A stretch of 64,000 bases of DNA. Origin: JACRAR01 sp041674465 (GTDB lineage: Bacteria > Pseudomonadota > Gammaproteobacteria > Burkholderiales > Rhodocyclaceae). The translations under genes were made by a program, and so were the position numbers. The stretch's first letter is position 1; every line of letters begins with the position of its first letter. The stretch lies in assembly GCA_041674465.1 (NCBI GenBank), contig JBAYVV010000001.1:13896-77895 (forward strand), in the 5' to 3' direction. The notes under the pieces were generated by a model that was not told the DNA's origin, made no database searches, and was given only the letters and a program-made list of their open reading frames with translations. Of the stretch, positions 42,698-49,862 are shown piece after piece.

Positions 42698-43627
42698 CTA
42701 ATCCCGCAACGCCGCCCCGAGTACCTTGAGGCACTGGGTCTGGCGTTCGGCCTGGGAAAGTTCCGGGATAGACGGGAAATCGAGGACGTCGGCCAGATCC
42801 AGTTCCACCACCGGCAAGGAAAGATAGTCGCGCAAGTAATCCAGGAAGCCGTCCACCCCGGGCAAGGACGAGACCAGCAAACGAGTCACCGTGATGTGGC
42901 CGTTCATTCGGTCGAAATTGTCCAGGGAACGTTGCGCTTCCAGAGCGATGCGTTCGAACAGTTGCTCGCGCCGGTCACCTTCAGCCTGTTCCAGTTGCCC
43001 CAGCGGGATATCGGTATGGCGCGAGGCATAAAGCTCACCGCGAAACGTGAATGTCAGCATGACCCCCGATTCGTCGAAAGTCAGCATTGCCAAGCCGCGA
43101 TTTTCTTCTTCAAACAAACTCGAGATATTGCGCTGCGCCAGCTCGGGAATATCGATCGCTTCAAGCTTCACTTTTGCCGAGTCGAACAACTCGACGCGTG
43201 GTGCCAACAGAGCATTGTTTGCCGCTACCGCGAAGGCCTGCTTGGTTCGTCCCAACGCACCTGAATCGGCGGGAATCTCGAGAACATCAATGGTTGCTGC
43301 TTCGACCGGGTAGTTGAGCATGTCCTTGATGCGCCAACGCAAGGCATCTTTCATCTCGGCCGCCGGCATGTCCGGCGGTTCAACCTGCAACAACTGATAC
43401 TCACCCACGCGCAGCAGGTTGGTACAGCGATATTGAGCAAGCTTCAATTCCTTGCGCAGAGCACGCAATGTGTCGAGATCGTCGCCGGCGCGCTGTTGCG
43501 TATAGAGCATCTGGACTTCCGGCTTTTTCCCTTCACGACGCTGGATATGGGCGAAATCCAGCCGGTCCGCAGTCAGAGCCACAGACATCCATCCATCAAG
43601 CATTTTGGGGCGCCAGAAGGGCTGCAT
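42698..43627 (-). CDS. mshI: MSHA biogenesis protein MshI (PilM-like)
   Basis: A 309-residue cytoplasmic actin-fold-like protein. ALRWRIKDMLNYPVEAATIDV and the tail AERQTQCLKVLGAALRD are typical of MshI. It binds the N-terminus of the PilN-type partner. It is the first gene of the msh run present here; the retraction/extension ATPase (mshE), platform protein (mshG) and pilin (mshA) are not in this window. Confidence 0.85.
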   Translation of the reverse strand: MQPFWRPKMLDGWMSVALTADRLDFAHIQRREGKKPEVQMLYTQQRAGDDLDTLRALRKELKLAQYRCTNLLRVGEYQLLQVEPPDMPAAEMKDALRWRIKDMLNYPVEAATIDVLEIPADSGALGRTKQAFAVAANNALLAPRVELFDSAKVKLEAIDIPELAQRNISSLFEEENRGLAMLTFDESGVMLTFTFRGELYASRHTDIPLGQLEQAEGDRREQLFERIALEAQRSLDNFDRMNGHITVTRLLVSSLPGVDGFLDYLRDYLSLPVVELDLADVLDFPSIPELSQAERQTQCLKVLGAALRD

Positions 43628-43780
43628 CGATAAAACCGAAACTCCAATAGGGGAGACTTTTCGATGTTAGCCAGATTGACAAGCAACAAAGCGATCAACA
43701 TCCGCCGATTTACCCCTCAATTCTTAGGGCTTCCCAAGTCCAGAGCGGATTGGCGGGAATGTCGGACAGCTTGGAACGAC

Positions 43781-44230
43781 TTACATCGGGGGAGGAGACC
43801 TTTCGATACCCGTCAGGGCGACACCCTGACCCAATCCTCGGCTCTTGAACCAACCTGCATTCATCTCCAAAGCGAACCTGGCCGGTTTGCTGGCGCAATG
43901 GTTGTCCTCAGTCTGCGGCAACATTTCCTCGACGTTGATGATGCGCCCTTGTGCGTCCAGGAAGGCCACCGACAAGGGAATCAGGGTGTTGCGCATCCAC
44001 ATGCAATGCTGCGCGGATTGGTCAAACACGAACAGCATACCGCCATTGGCAGCAAGATTCTTCCGGTTCATCAGTCCTTGTGCACGGGACTCGTAGGTAT
44101 TCACCACTTCGGCACGAATCCGGTGGATCCCGGCACTGAGTTCAAGAATTCCCTGGGCCTGCGACCACTGTGCAACCAGTAGCAGGGCCGCAATCATGGA
44201 CCACCCGAAACGAGTCAAACCCTGCCTCAA
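43781..44230 (-). CDS. DUF192 family exported protein
   Basis: A 149-residue protein with a signal peptide ending near QAQG and the DUF192 core: VNTYESRAQGLMNRKNL, MLFVFDQSAQHCMWMRNTLIPLSVAFLDAQGRI and a final NAGWFKSRGLGQG. DUF192 proteins are small beta-barrel periplasmic proteins of unknown function. It is not overlapped with mshI, from which it is separated by about 150 bp. Start ATG 44230. Confidence 0.92.
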   Translation of the reverse strand: MRQGLTRFGWSMIAALLLVAQWSQAQGILELSAGIHRIRAEVVNTYESRAQGLMNRKNLAANGGMLFVFDQSAQHCMWMRNTLIPLSVAFLDAQGRIINVEEMLPQTEDNHCASKPARFALEMNAGWFKSRGLGQGVALTGIERSPPPM

Positions 44231-44279
44231 GATGCCTGCCTCCCGGTTTCAAAATCTGAATTACCTGACCTGCCAAAGA

Positions 44280-44305
44280 AAAAGGCAGGGAAAACCCTGC
44301 CTTTT
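44280..44305 (-). terminator. Intrinsic terminator after the EAKKDEKAAKV repeat protein
   Basis: AAAAGGCAGGG and its exact complement form an 11-bp stem with a 4-base loop; T-rich tails exist on both strands, so it may act for the minus gene at 44323 and against read-through in the other direction. Confidence 0.8.
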
Positions 44306-44322
44306 CTATGAATAAACCAAAA

Positions 44323-44562
44323 TTACTTCTTGGCTTCTTCTTTCTTGGCTTCAGCCTTGGCCTCAACCTTGGCGGCCTTTTCGTCTTTCTTGGCCTCAAC
44401 CTTAGCAGCTTTTTCGTCTTTCTTGGCCTCAACCTTGGCAGCCTTTTCGTCTTTCTTGGCCTCAACCTTGGCAGCCTTTTCGTCCTTCTTGGCCTCGTCA
44501 GCAGCATAAACCGTGGTGGCAGCGAACATGGCGGCGATCAAAACAGCAAGCAGTTTGTTCAT
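44323..44562 (-). CDS. Small exported Lys/Glu/Ala-rich repeat protein
   Basis: A 79-residue protein. A signal peptide (MNKLLAVLIAAMFAATTVYA) is followed by four perfect copies of EAKKDEKAAKV (about residues 23-66) and a similar tail. The mature part is almost only Lys, Glu, Ala, Asp and Val, so it is highly charged and probably helical or disordered. It is preceded by a good Shine-Dalgarno (AGGAAC) and ends in a terminator. A second protein of the same style lies 161 bp upstream. Function unknown; periplasmic buffering or metal/anion binding are guesses. Confidence 0.75.
   Translation of the reverse strand: MNKLLAVLIAAMFAATTVYAADEAKKDEKAAKVEAKKDEKAAKVEAKKDEKAAKVEAKKDEKAAKVEAKAEAKKEEAKK
44365..44496 (-). 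repeat. 33-bp tandem repeat encoding EAKKDEKAAKV x4
   Basis: Four near-identical 33-bp units in frame. Small base differences between units (mostly silent) suggest recent amplification followed by slight drift. Confidence 0.9.
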
Positions 44563-44682
44563 GATTAGTACGTTCCTTATAAGTTAGATATCAATACGAC
44601 CAAATCAGCTAAGGTCCAGCCAATTATATTACAACAATCCCTGGTAAAGCGGTCTGCCAAAGGCCTACACACCACAAGGGGA

Positions 44683-44708
44683 TGAAAGGCAGGTCGCCCT
44701 GCCTTTCA
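44683..44708 (-). terminator. Hairpin after the Ala/Pro/Lys-rich exported protein
   Basis: TGAAAGGCAGG and its complement form an 11-bp stem with a 4-base loop, just after the stop at 44723. The stem core GGCAGG is shared with the terminator at 44280. No T-run follows on the minus strand. Confidence 0.55.
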
Positions 44709-44722
44709 ATTCTTGATGCCGA

Positions 44723-44938
44723 TTACTTGGCTTCAACAGCCTTTTCAGCTTTCTTGGCTTTCTTGGCTTTCTTGGCCTTGGGTGCGTCAGCCTTGGGGGC
44801 ATCAGCGGCGGGTGCCGGGGCTGCGGCTGCAGCCGGAGCTGCGGGGGCGGCCTTGGCATCAGCCTTGGGGGCGTCAGCGGCGAAAGCGGTCGTGGTTGCG
44901 AAGGCGGCAACGATCAGGGCGGTCAATAGTTTGCTCAT
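44723..44938 (-). CDS. Small exported Ala/Pro/Lys-rich protein
   Basis: A 71-residue protein with a signal peptide MSKLLTALIVAAFATTTAFA and a mature part made of Ala, Pro, Lys and Asp (DAPKADAPKAKKAKKAKKAE), like histone H1-type tails but exported. It is similar in plan to the protein at 44323 and is presumably its paralogue. GGAAC lies before the ATG. Confidence 0.7.
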   Translation of the reverse strand: MSKLLTALIVAAFATTTAFAADAPKADAKAAPAAPAAAAAPAPAADAPKADAPKAKKAKKAKKAEKAVEAK

Positions 44939-45013
44939 TTTTGTTCCTTTAAAGATTTATATTAGCTTCCGACACTACTGGTAATAACGGGTGTCCCGGA
45001 CTTTAACGCGCGA

Positions 45014-45586
45014 TCATGCCCGGAGTTGACAACTGATCGCTGATTTATCGGTTATTTCTGTCCAGGCACCCGGTGCCAGCCCTGCCAGAGTCCATGCACC
45101 CACCGCCCAGCGGATCAGACGCAGGGTCGGAAAGCCTGCCCGGGCCGTCATTCGCCTGACCTGCCGATTTTTGCCTTCCCTGAGCCTGACTTCCAGCCAG
45201 GTTGTAGGTATCGCCTTGCGATAGCGGATCGGCGGATCGCGCGGCCAGAGGCCATCCGGTTCAGGCATGAGGCGAACCTGGCAGGGGCGGGTTCTGAAGT
45301 CTCCGAGATCGACACCCTTGGCCAGCATGTCAAGGGCAGCGGCAGTGGGGCTGCCTTCGACCTGCGCCCAATAGGTTTTTTCCAGCTTGTAGCGCGGATT
45401 GGCGATACGCTGCTGCAAACCGCCGTCATCGGTCAGCAGCAGCAATCCCTCACTGTCCGCATCCAGCCTGCCTGCGGCATACACACCCGGTTGCGGGATG
45501 TAGTCCTTGAGTGTCGCATGTCCATCGGCAGGGGTGAATTGACTCATCACCCCGAAAGGCTTGTTGAACAGGACCAGGCGCGTCAT
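45014..45586 (-). CDS. 23S rRNA pseudouridine synthase RluE-like (RsuA family)
   Basis: A 190-residue pseudouridine synthase. Starts MTRLVLFNKPFGVMSQF, has the catalytic motif GRLDADSEGLLLLTDDG with the essential aspartate, and VRLREGKNRQVRRMTARAGFPTLRLIR. No N-terminal S4 domain, as in RluE. ATG 45586 overlaps the aceK stop (ATGA), so the longer start at 45643 is unlikely. Confidence 0.92.
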   Translation of the reverse strand: MTRLVLFNKPFGVMSQFTPADGHATLKDYIPQPGVYAAGRLDADSEGLLLLTDDGGLQQRIANPRYKLEKTYWAQVEGSPTAAALDMLAKGVDLGDFRTRPCQVRLMPEPDGLWPRDPPIRYRKAIPTTWLEVRLREGKNRQVRRMTARAGFPTLRLIRWAVGAWTLAGLAPGAWTEITDKSAISCQLRA

Positions 45587-47382
45587 ACCGAATTCTTGCA
45601 GAGGTCGCCGCAATTTTCGCAGCCCGGCCCGAATACGTTGCAAAAGCGCTGTGTTCTAGGGTAGGGGAAAAAATCCTTGACCACGCCCTGGCGTATCGCC
45701 GTCTGCGTCTCCTGCCAGAACCTGACATCCAGCAAGTCGGCATGGTATTTCAAGAAAGCTTCTCGGATACTGGGCGATGTCAGCAGAAAAGTCTCGAACT
45801 CTTCCGGAAAAATATCGTTGCGCGCCACCGAATACCAGACCTCCCCGGCCATTTCCATTTCGGGATAAGGCGCCGGCGGAATCCTGCGGAAATTGCAATC
45901 GGTCATGTATTCAATTTCGTCATAATCATAAAAGACGACGCGGCCATAGCGGGTCACACCAAAGTTCTTCCACAGCATGTCCCCGGGAAAAATATTGGCG
46001 ATAGCCAGTTCGCGGATTGCATTGCCATATTCCAGCACCACATTTTCAATGCGCTCCTTCTGTCCCGCCTGGTCAGCCTGATCCAGGTAAAGATTGAGTG
46101 GTTCCATCCTGCGCTCGATATAGAGATGACGGATGATGAGATCATCGCCATCGTCCTCCACCAGGGAAGACGCAAGCTGATAAAGATCATCGAGCAACGC
46201 CTTGGAAAAACGCGCCTTGGGCAAGGCTACATTGGAATATTCCAGCGTATCCGCCATCCGGCCGACACGATCGACCTGTTTCACAAGCTGGTACTTGCGC
46301 CGGACGGTCGCATGATCGACTTCTTTCGTGGCACCGAAAACATCCTTGATGAGTTTGAACACATAGGGATAGGAAGGCAGGGTAAATACCAGCATCACCA
46401 GGCCGCGGATGCCGGGGGCAATCACGAACTGATCGTGGGAATGCTGCAGATGGTGGATCAGATCGCGGAAAAACATGGTCTTGCCCTGCTTTCCCAGACC
46501 CAGCATGGTATACAGCTCGGAACGCGGCTTGCCGGGCATGATGCTGAGAAGAAATTGCACATAGGCCGAAGGTACTTCCATGTCGACCATGAAGTACGCC
46601 CGCGACAGAGAAAACAGCATGCTGATCCGCCATACGTCAAGCAAGACGGTATCGACGCACAGCTTGCCCGAAGCAGTATGCAGCACCGGCAAGGCAAAGG
46701 GAAGTTCGCTGCTGCCATTGACCGCCTTGCCGATGATATAGGCACCCTTGTTGCGATAAAAAGCGGAGTGGAGCACCTGGATGTGGAAGTTGTATTCCGC
46801 CTTGGGCCATTTGCCGAAATGCAGCTTCACCGCCTTGTAAATATTATCGATATCCCGCTCAATGTCATCGAAAGGACGCTGCCAGTCGAAATCCAGAAGG
46901 ATCTTTCGTATGGCTCCCTTGAAGCCGATTTCGTTCGGATAGTAGCTGCGAAAGACGGTGGGCTCGGAATCAATGAACTCGGTCGAAATCGCCGGCCGCA
47001 CGAAAATGAAATCGTTGTGAAAATAGGTGCGATGAAGAATCTTGCAAAAGACCGAGTTGAAAAAAGTCTCGGCCAGTTCGGGCTGTTTGTGGTCGATCAG
47101 GAGGCCGATGTAGAGAAGCTTTGCCTCCTGCCAGACTGTATTATCGAGCGCTGCGGCATTGAATTCACGGTGCAGCAATTCGACTGTTTCTTCGACGCGC
47201 TTGTCGTAAAACTGGATACGATTTTGCACGGCATGCTGGACCGCCTGCCAATCGCCCGCCTCAAAACGCCTTTTGGCCTGAGCGGAGCACTCCCGGAACA
47301 AACGATAATGGCGATCGAATCCCTCGGTCAGCGTCAAAGCGATCTGCCGCGCAACTGCGTTGTTGCTGATGGATACATCCAT
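45583..47382 (-). CDS. aceK: Isocitrate dehydrogenase kinase/phosphatase AceK
   Basis: Bifunctional 599-residue enzyme that phosphorylates (inactivates) and dephosphorylates isocitrate dehydrogenase, steering carbon into the glyoxylate shunt. The kinase region contains VMLVFTLPSYPYVFKLIKD and DMLWKNFGVTRYGRVVFYDYDEIEYMTDCNFR (two shorter motifs, at about 320-340 and 455-490) and the C-terminus ends CENCGDLCKN. In enterobacteria it is in aceBAK; here it is divergent from its substrate gene icd with 238 bp between, and aceA/aceB lie 5 kb away. Confidence 0.96.
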   Translation of the reverse strand: MDVSISNNAVARQIALTLTEGFDRHYRLFRECSAQAKRRFEAGDWQAVQHAVQNRIQFYDKRVEETVELLHREFNAAALDNTVWQEAKLLYIGLLIDHKQPELAETFFNSVFCKILHRTYFHNDFIFVRPAISTEFIDSEPTVFRSYYPNEIGFKGAIRKILLDFDWQRPFDDIERDIDNIYKAVKLHFGKWPKAEYNFHIQVLHSAFYRNKGAYIIGKAVNGSSELPFALPVLHTASGKLCVDTVLLDVWRISMLFSLSRAYFMVDMEVPSAYVQFLLSIMPGKPRSELYTMLGLGKQGKTMFFRDLIHHLQHSHDQFVIAPGIRGLVMLVFTLPSYPYVFKLIKDVFGATKEVDHATVRRKYQLVKQVDRVGRMADTLEYSNVALPKARFSKALLDDLYQLASSLVEDDGDDLIIRHLYIERRMEPLNLYLDQADQAGQKERIENVVLEYGNAIRELAIANIFPGDMLWKNFGVTRYGRVVFYDYDEIEYMTDCNFRRIPPAPYPEMEMAGEVWYSVARNDIFPEEFETFLLTSPSIREAFLKYHADLLDVRFWQETQTAIRQGVVKDFFPYPRTQRFCNVFGPGCENCGDLCKNSV

Positions 47383-47620
47383 GCTCGACCTTCCGCCCTG
47401 AAAAAATCAGTCCCGGAAGATTCTACCAGCCGCGCCAGCCATCGCTCCGCACCTCGAGCCGGGACGGCCAGATGAAAGCGGATTGCGGCAACAGCCAGGA
47501 GGACTGATTTGAATCAAACCTGCCTCGCCAATTTGCTGGCAGCATGATGCGGCTGTGAACCGGGCCACATCCGTGTGGCGCTTTAACCCACATTGACCAA
47601 CTTTCTATGGTGGAGCAGGC

Positions 47621-48850
47621 ATGAGCAATTCGCTGATTAAAGTACCTCAAAGCGGCAGCAAAATCATTCCAGGTCAACCGATTCCTGACAACCCAATTAT
47701 CCCGTTCATCGAGGGCGATGGTATCGGTGTCGACATCACGCCGGTGATGAAAAAAGTGGTCGATGCTGCAGTCGCGAAATCCTATGGCGGCAAGAAAAAA
47801 ATTTCCTGGATGGAAATCTACTGCGGCGAAAAATCGACGCGCCTGTACGGCCCGGATGTCTGGCTGCCCGACGAGACGCTGGTCGCACTCAAGGACTATG
47901 TGATTTCCATCAAGGGACCGCTGACGACGCCTATTGGCGGCGGGATACGTTCGCTGAACGTGGCATTGCGCCAGCAACTTGATCTGTATGTCTGCCTGCG
48001 ACCGGTGCGCTATTTCCAGGGTGTGCCTTCACCATTGAAGGAGCCGCACAAAACCAACATGGTGATATTCCGCGAAAACACCGAGGACATCTATTGCGGC
48101 GTCGAGTTTCAGGCGGAAACCGAGAGTGCCCGAAAACTCATTCAATTCCTGCAAAAGGAATTGGGCGTCACCAAGATCCGCTTCCCCAATACCTCGGGTA
48201 TCGGCATCAAGCCCGTATCGCGCGAGGGTTCCGAGCGGCTGGTGCGCCAGGCCATCCAGTACGCCATCGCCAATCAGCGTAAATCGGTGACATTTGTCCA
48301 CAAGGGCAACATCATGAAGTTCACCGAGGGCGCCTTCCGCGACTGGGCCTATGCGCTGGCAAAACGGGAATTTGGCGGTGTCGAAATCGATGGCGGACCT
48401 TGGCTCAAGCTGCCCGGTGGCATCATCATCAAGGACGTTATTGCGGATGCGTTCCTGCAACAAATTCTGTTGCGTCCTGCCGAATACGATGTCATCGCAA
48501 CACTCAACCTCAACGGCGACTACATCTCGGACGCATTGGCGGCACAGGTCGGCGGCATCGGGATCGCACCGGGCGCCAATCTTTCCGACAGTGTCGCGAT
48601 GTTTGAAGCCACCCACGGCACGGCTCCGAAATATGCCGGAAAAGACTATGTCAATCCCGGCTCGTTGATTCTTTCCGCCGAGATGATGTTGCGGCACATG
48701 GGCTGGACCGAGGCGGCGAACCGGATCATCCATTCCATCGAAGCCGCCATCAAGGACAAGGTCGTGACCTACGACTTCGCGCGTCTGATGGAAGGTGCCA
48801 AGGAGGTGAAATGCTCGGCCTTCGGCGACGCCATGATTGAGCGGATGTAA
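47621..48850 (+). CDS. icd: NADP-dependent isocitrate dehydrogenase
   Basis: TCA-cycle enzyme of 409 aa converting isocitrate to 2-oxoglutarate. Substrate loop GGIRSLNVALRQ carries the serine that AceK phosphorylates; FRENTEDIY, FVHKGNIMKFTEGAF and ATHGTAPKYAGKDYVNPGS are conserved. GGAG lies before the ATG. It is divergent from aceK. A small hairpin (47564-47579) sits in the leader. Confidence 0.97.
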   Translation: MSNSLIKVPQSGSKIIPGQPIPDNPIIPFIEGDGIGVDITPVMKKVVDAAVAKSYGGKKKISWMEIYCGEKSTRLYGPDVWLPDETLVALKDYVISIKGPLTTPIGGGIRSLNVALRQQLDLYVCLRPVRYFQGVPSPLKEPHKTNMVIFRENTEDIYCGVEFQAETESARKLIQFLQKELGVTKIRFPNTSGIGIKPVSREGSERLVRQAIQYAIANQRKSVTFVHKGNIMKFTEGAFRDWAYALAKREFGGVEIDGGPWLKLPGGIIIKDVIADAFLQQILLRPAEYDVIATLNLNGDYISDALAAQVGGIGIAPGANLSDSVAMFEATHGTAPKYAGKDYVNPGSLILSAEMMLRHMGWTEAANRIIHSIEAAIKDKVVTYDFARLMEGAKEVKCSAFGDAMIERM

Positions 48851-48907
48851 TACTCCGCACCCGCATTCCCCGCAACCATGCCATTGGCATTGTTTCGGGG
48901 AATAAAA

Positions 48908-48935
48908 AACCCGCCGTGGCATGCCGCGGCGGGTT
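48908..48935 (-). terminator. Intrinsic terminator of the cold-shock gene
   Basis: AACCCGCCG-type arms with inner GGC/GCC form an about 12-bp stem with one mismatch; on the minus strand TTTTATTCC follows. It lies 22 bp beyond the cold-shock stop and can also limit icd read-through. Confidence 0.75.
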
Positions 48936-48957
48936 GAATCCTTCGCAAAAAGCGGGA

Positions 48958-49161
48958 TTACGCTTTCTGGATGTTGGAGGCTTGCTTGCCCTTGGGGCCT
49001 TGCACCACCTCGAACGAAACCTTTTCACCCTCTTTTAACGACTTGAAGCCGGGCATATTGATGGCGGAGAAATGGGCGAAGAGATCCTCGCTGCCATCGT
49101 CCGGAGTAATGAAGCCAAAACCTTTGGCGTCGTTGAACCACTTGACAGTACCTAGTGCCAT
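48958..49161 (-). CDS. CspA-family cold-shock protein
   Basis: A 67-residue OB-fold RNA chaperone. RNP1 KGFGFI and RNP2 DLFAHFS are intact. The upstream region up to 49200 is AT-rich and contains an inverted repeat CGTCAC...GTGACG, suggesting a structured 5' leader as in other csp genes. Confidence 0.96.
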   Translation of the reverse strand: MALGTVKWFNDAKGFGFITPDDGSEDLFAHFSAINMPGFKSLKEGEKVSFEVVQGPKGKQASNIQKA

Positions 49162-49506
49162 AAAGCTTATTCCTTAAGTTAATACAAAAACCAAAACGTC
49201 ACGAAGACACTTCGGGGCATGTTTGTGACGCAAGTTCGCAACATATGGTGATGCCAGGCTGAGATTCAGGGATTTGAAGGACTGCGGGGCTTTCAACATT
49301 GCAGGAAATTGACAACGACAAACACGCCCCGCTTTTTACGCACTTTTTATCTAAACGTCAAGTCTTTTCGGCCGGGTTTTGTCGCAGAAAATATGCTGCA
49401 TTACAGCATTATTTCTGCATTGCCATTCACATTATCCCGTGGAATGTGCGTTATACCCATTGAAATCTGCAGGAATAGGCCCACTTTAACCCTGTTCTTG
49501 TCAGTG
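49162..49506. other. Divergent intergenic region csp/clpS
   Basis: About 345 bp without a supported ORF. It is more AT-rich than neighbours. The csp leader likely occupies 49162-49260 (inverted repeat CGTCAC near 49197 and GTGACG near 49225). Confidence 0.45.
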
Positions 49507-49534
49507 TTGCACAATGATTAATTCGCATTAGAAT
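49507..49534 (+). promoter_or_regulatory. Sigma70-like promoter of clpS-clpA, probably leaderless
   Basis: TTGCAC (49507-49512), 16-bp spacer, TAGAAT (49529-49534). Transcription would start about six bases later, at or next to ATG 49541, and no Shine-Dalgarno precedes this ATG. Confidence 0.5.
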
Positions 49535-49540
49535 CGGTTC

Positions 49541-49861
49541 ATGGCAACACGCAAGCAAGTCGACCGTGATGGCGGCAACACACTCGAAACTGAACGCAGC
49601 AGGACCAAGCCACCTAAGCTTTATAAGGTGCTATTGCTGAATGACGATTTCACACCGATGGATTTCGTCGTGGTCGTGCTGCAAAGATTGTTTGGCATGA
49701 GCCGCGAGCAGGCGACCTTGGTCATGCTCAAGGTGCATCGGGATGGCAAGGGAGTCTGCGGTGTGTATCCGTATGATTTGGCAGCCACCAAGGTTGCTCA
49801 GGTAAGCGCTTTTGCGCGCCAGAACCAACACCCTCTGGCGTGCGTGATGGAGGAAAACTAG
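49541..49861 (+). CDS. clpS: ATP-dependent Clp protease adaptor ClpS
   Basis: A 106-residue adaptor that delivers N-degron substrates to ClpAP. Contains KLYKVLLLNDDFTPMDFVV and MLKVHRDGKGVCGVYPYDLA, both typical. It is one base before clpA. The ATG lacks a ribosome-binding site (see promoter). Confidence 0.96.
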   Translation: MATRKQVDRDGGNTLETERSRTKPPKLYKVLLLNDDFTPMDFVVVVLQRLFGMSREQATLVMLKVHRDGKGVCGVYPYDLAATKVAQVSAFARQNQHPLACVMEEN

Positions 49862-49862
49862 C

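Noticed and set aside
43710..43898. Minus-strand frame ending SKLSDIPANPLWTWEALRIEG after the DUF192 gene
   Set aside because: Overlaps the DUF192 gene out of frame with no start signal; a relic is possible but cannot be supported.
45742..47475. 577-codon plus-strand ORF opposite aceK
   Set aside because: Antisense open frame caused by high GC codon bias of aceK; no start signal or domain.
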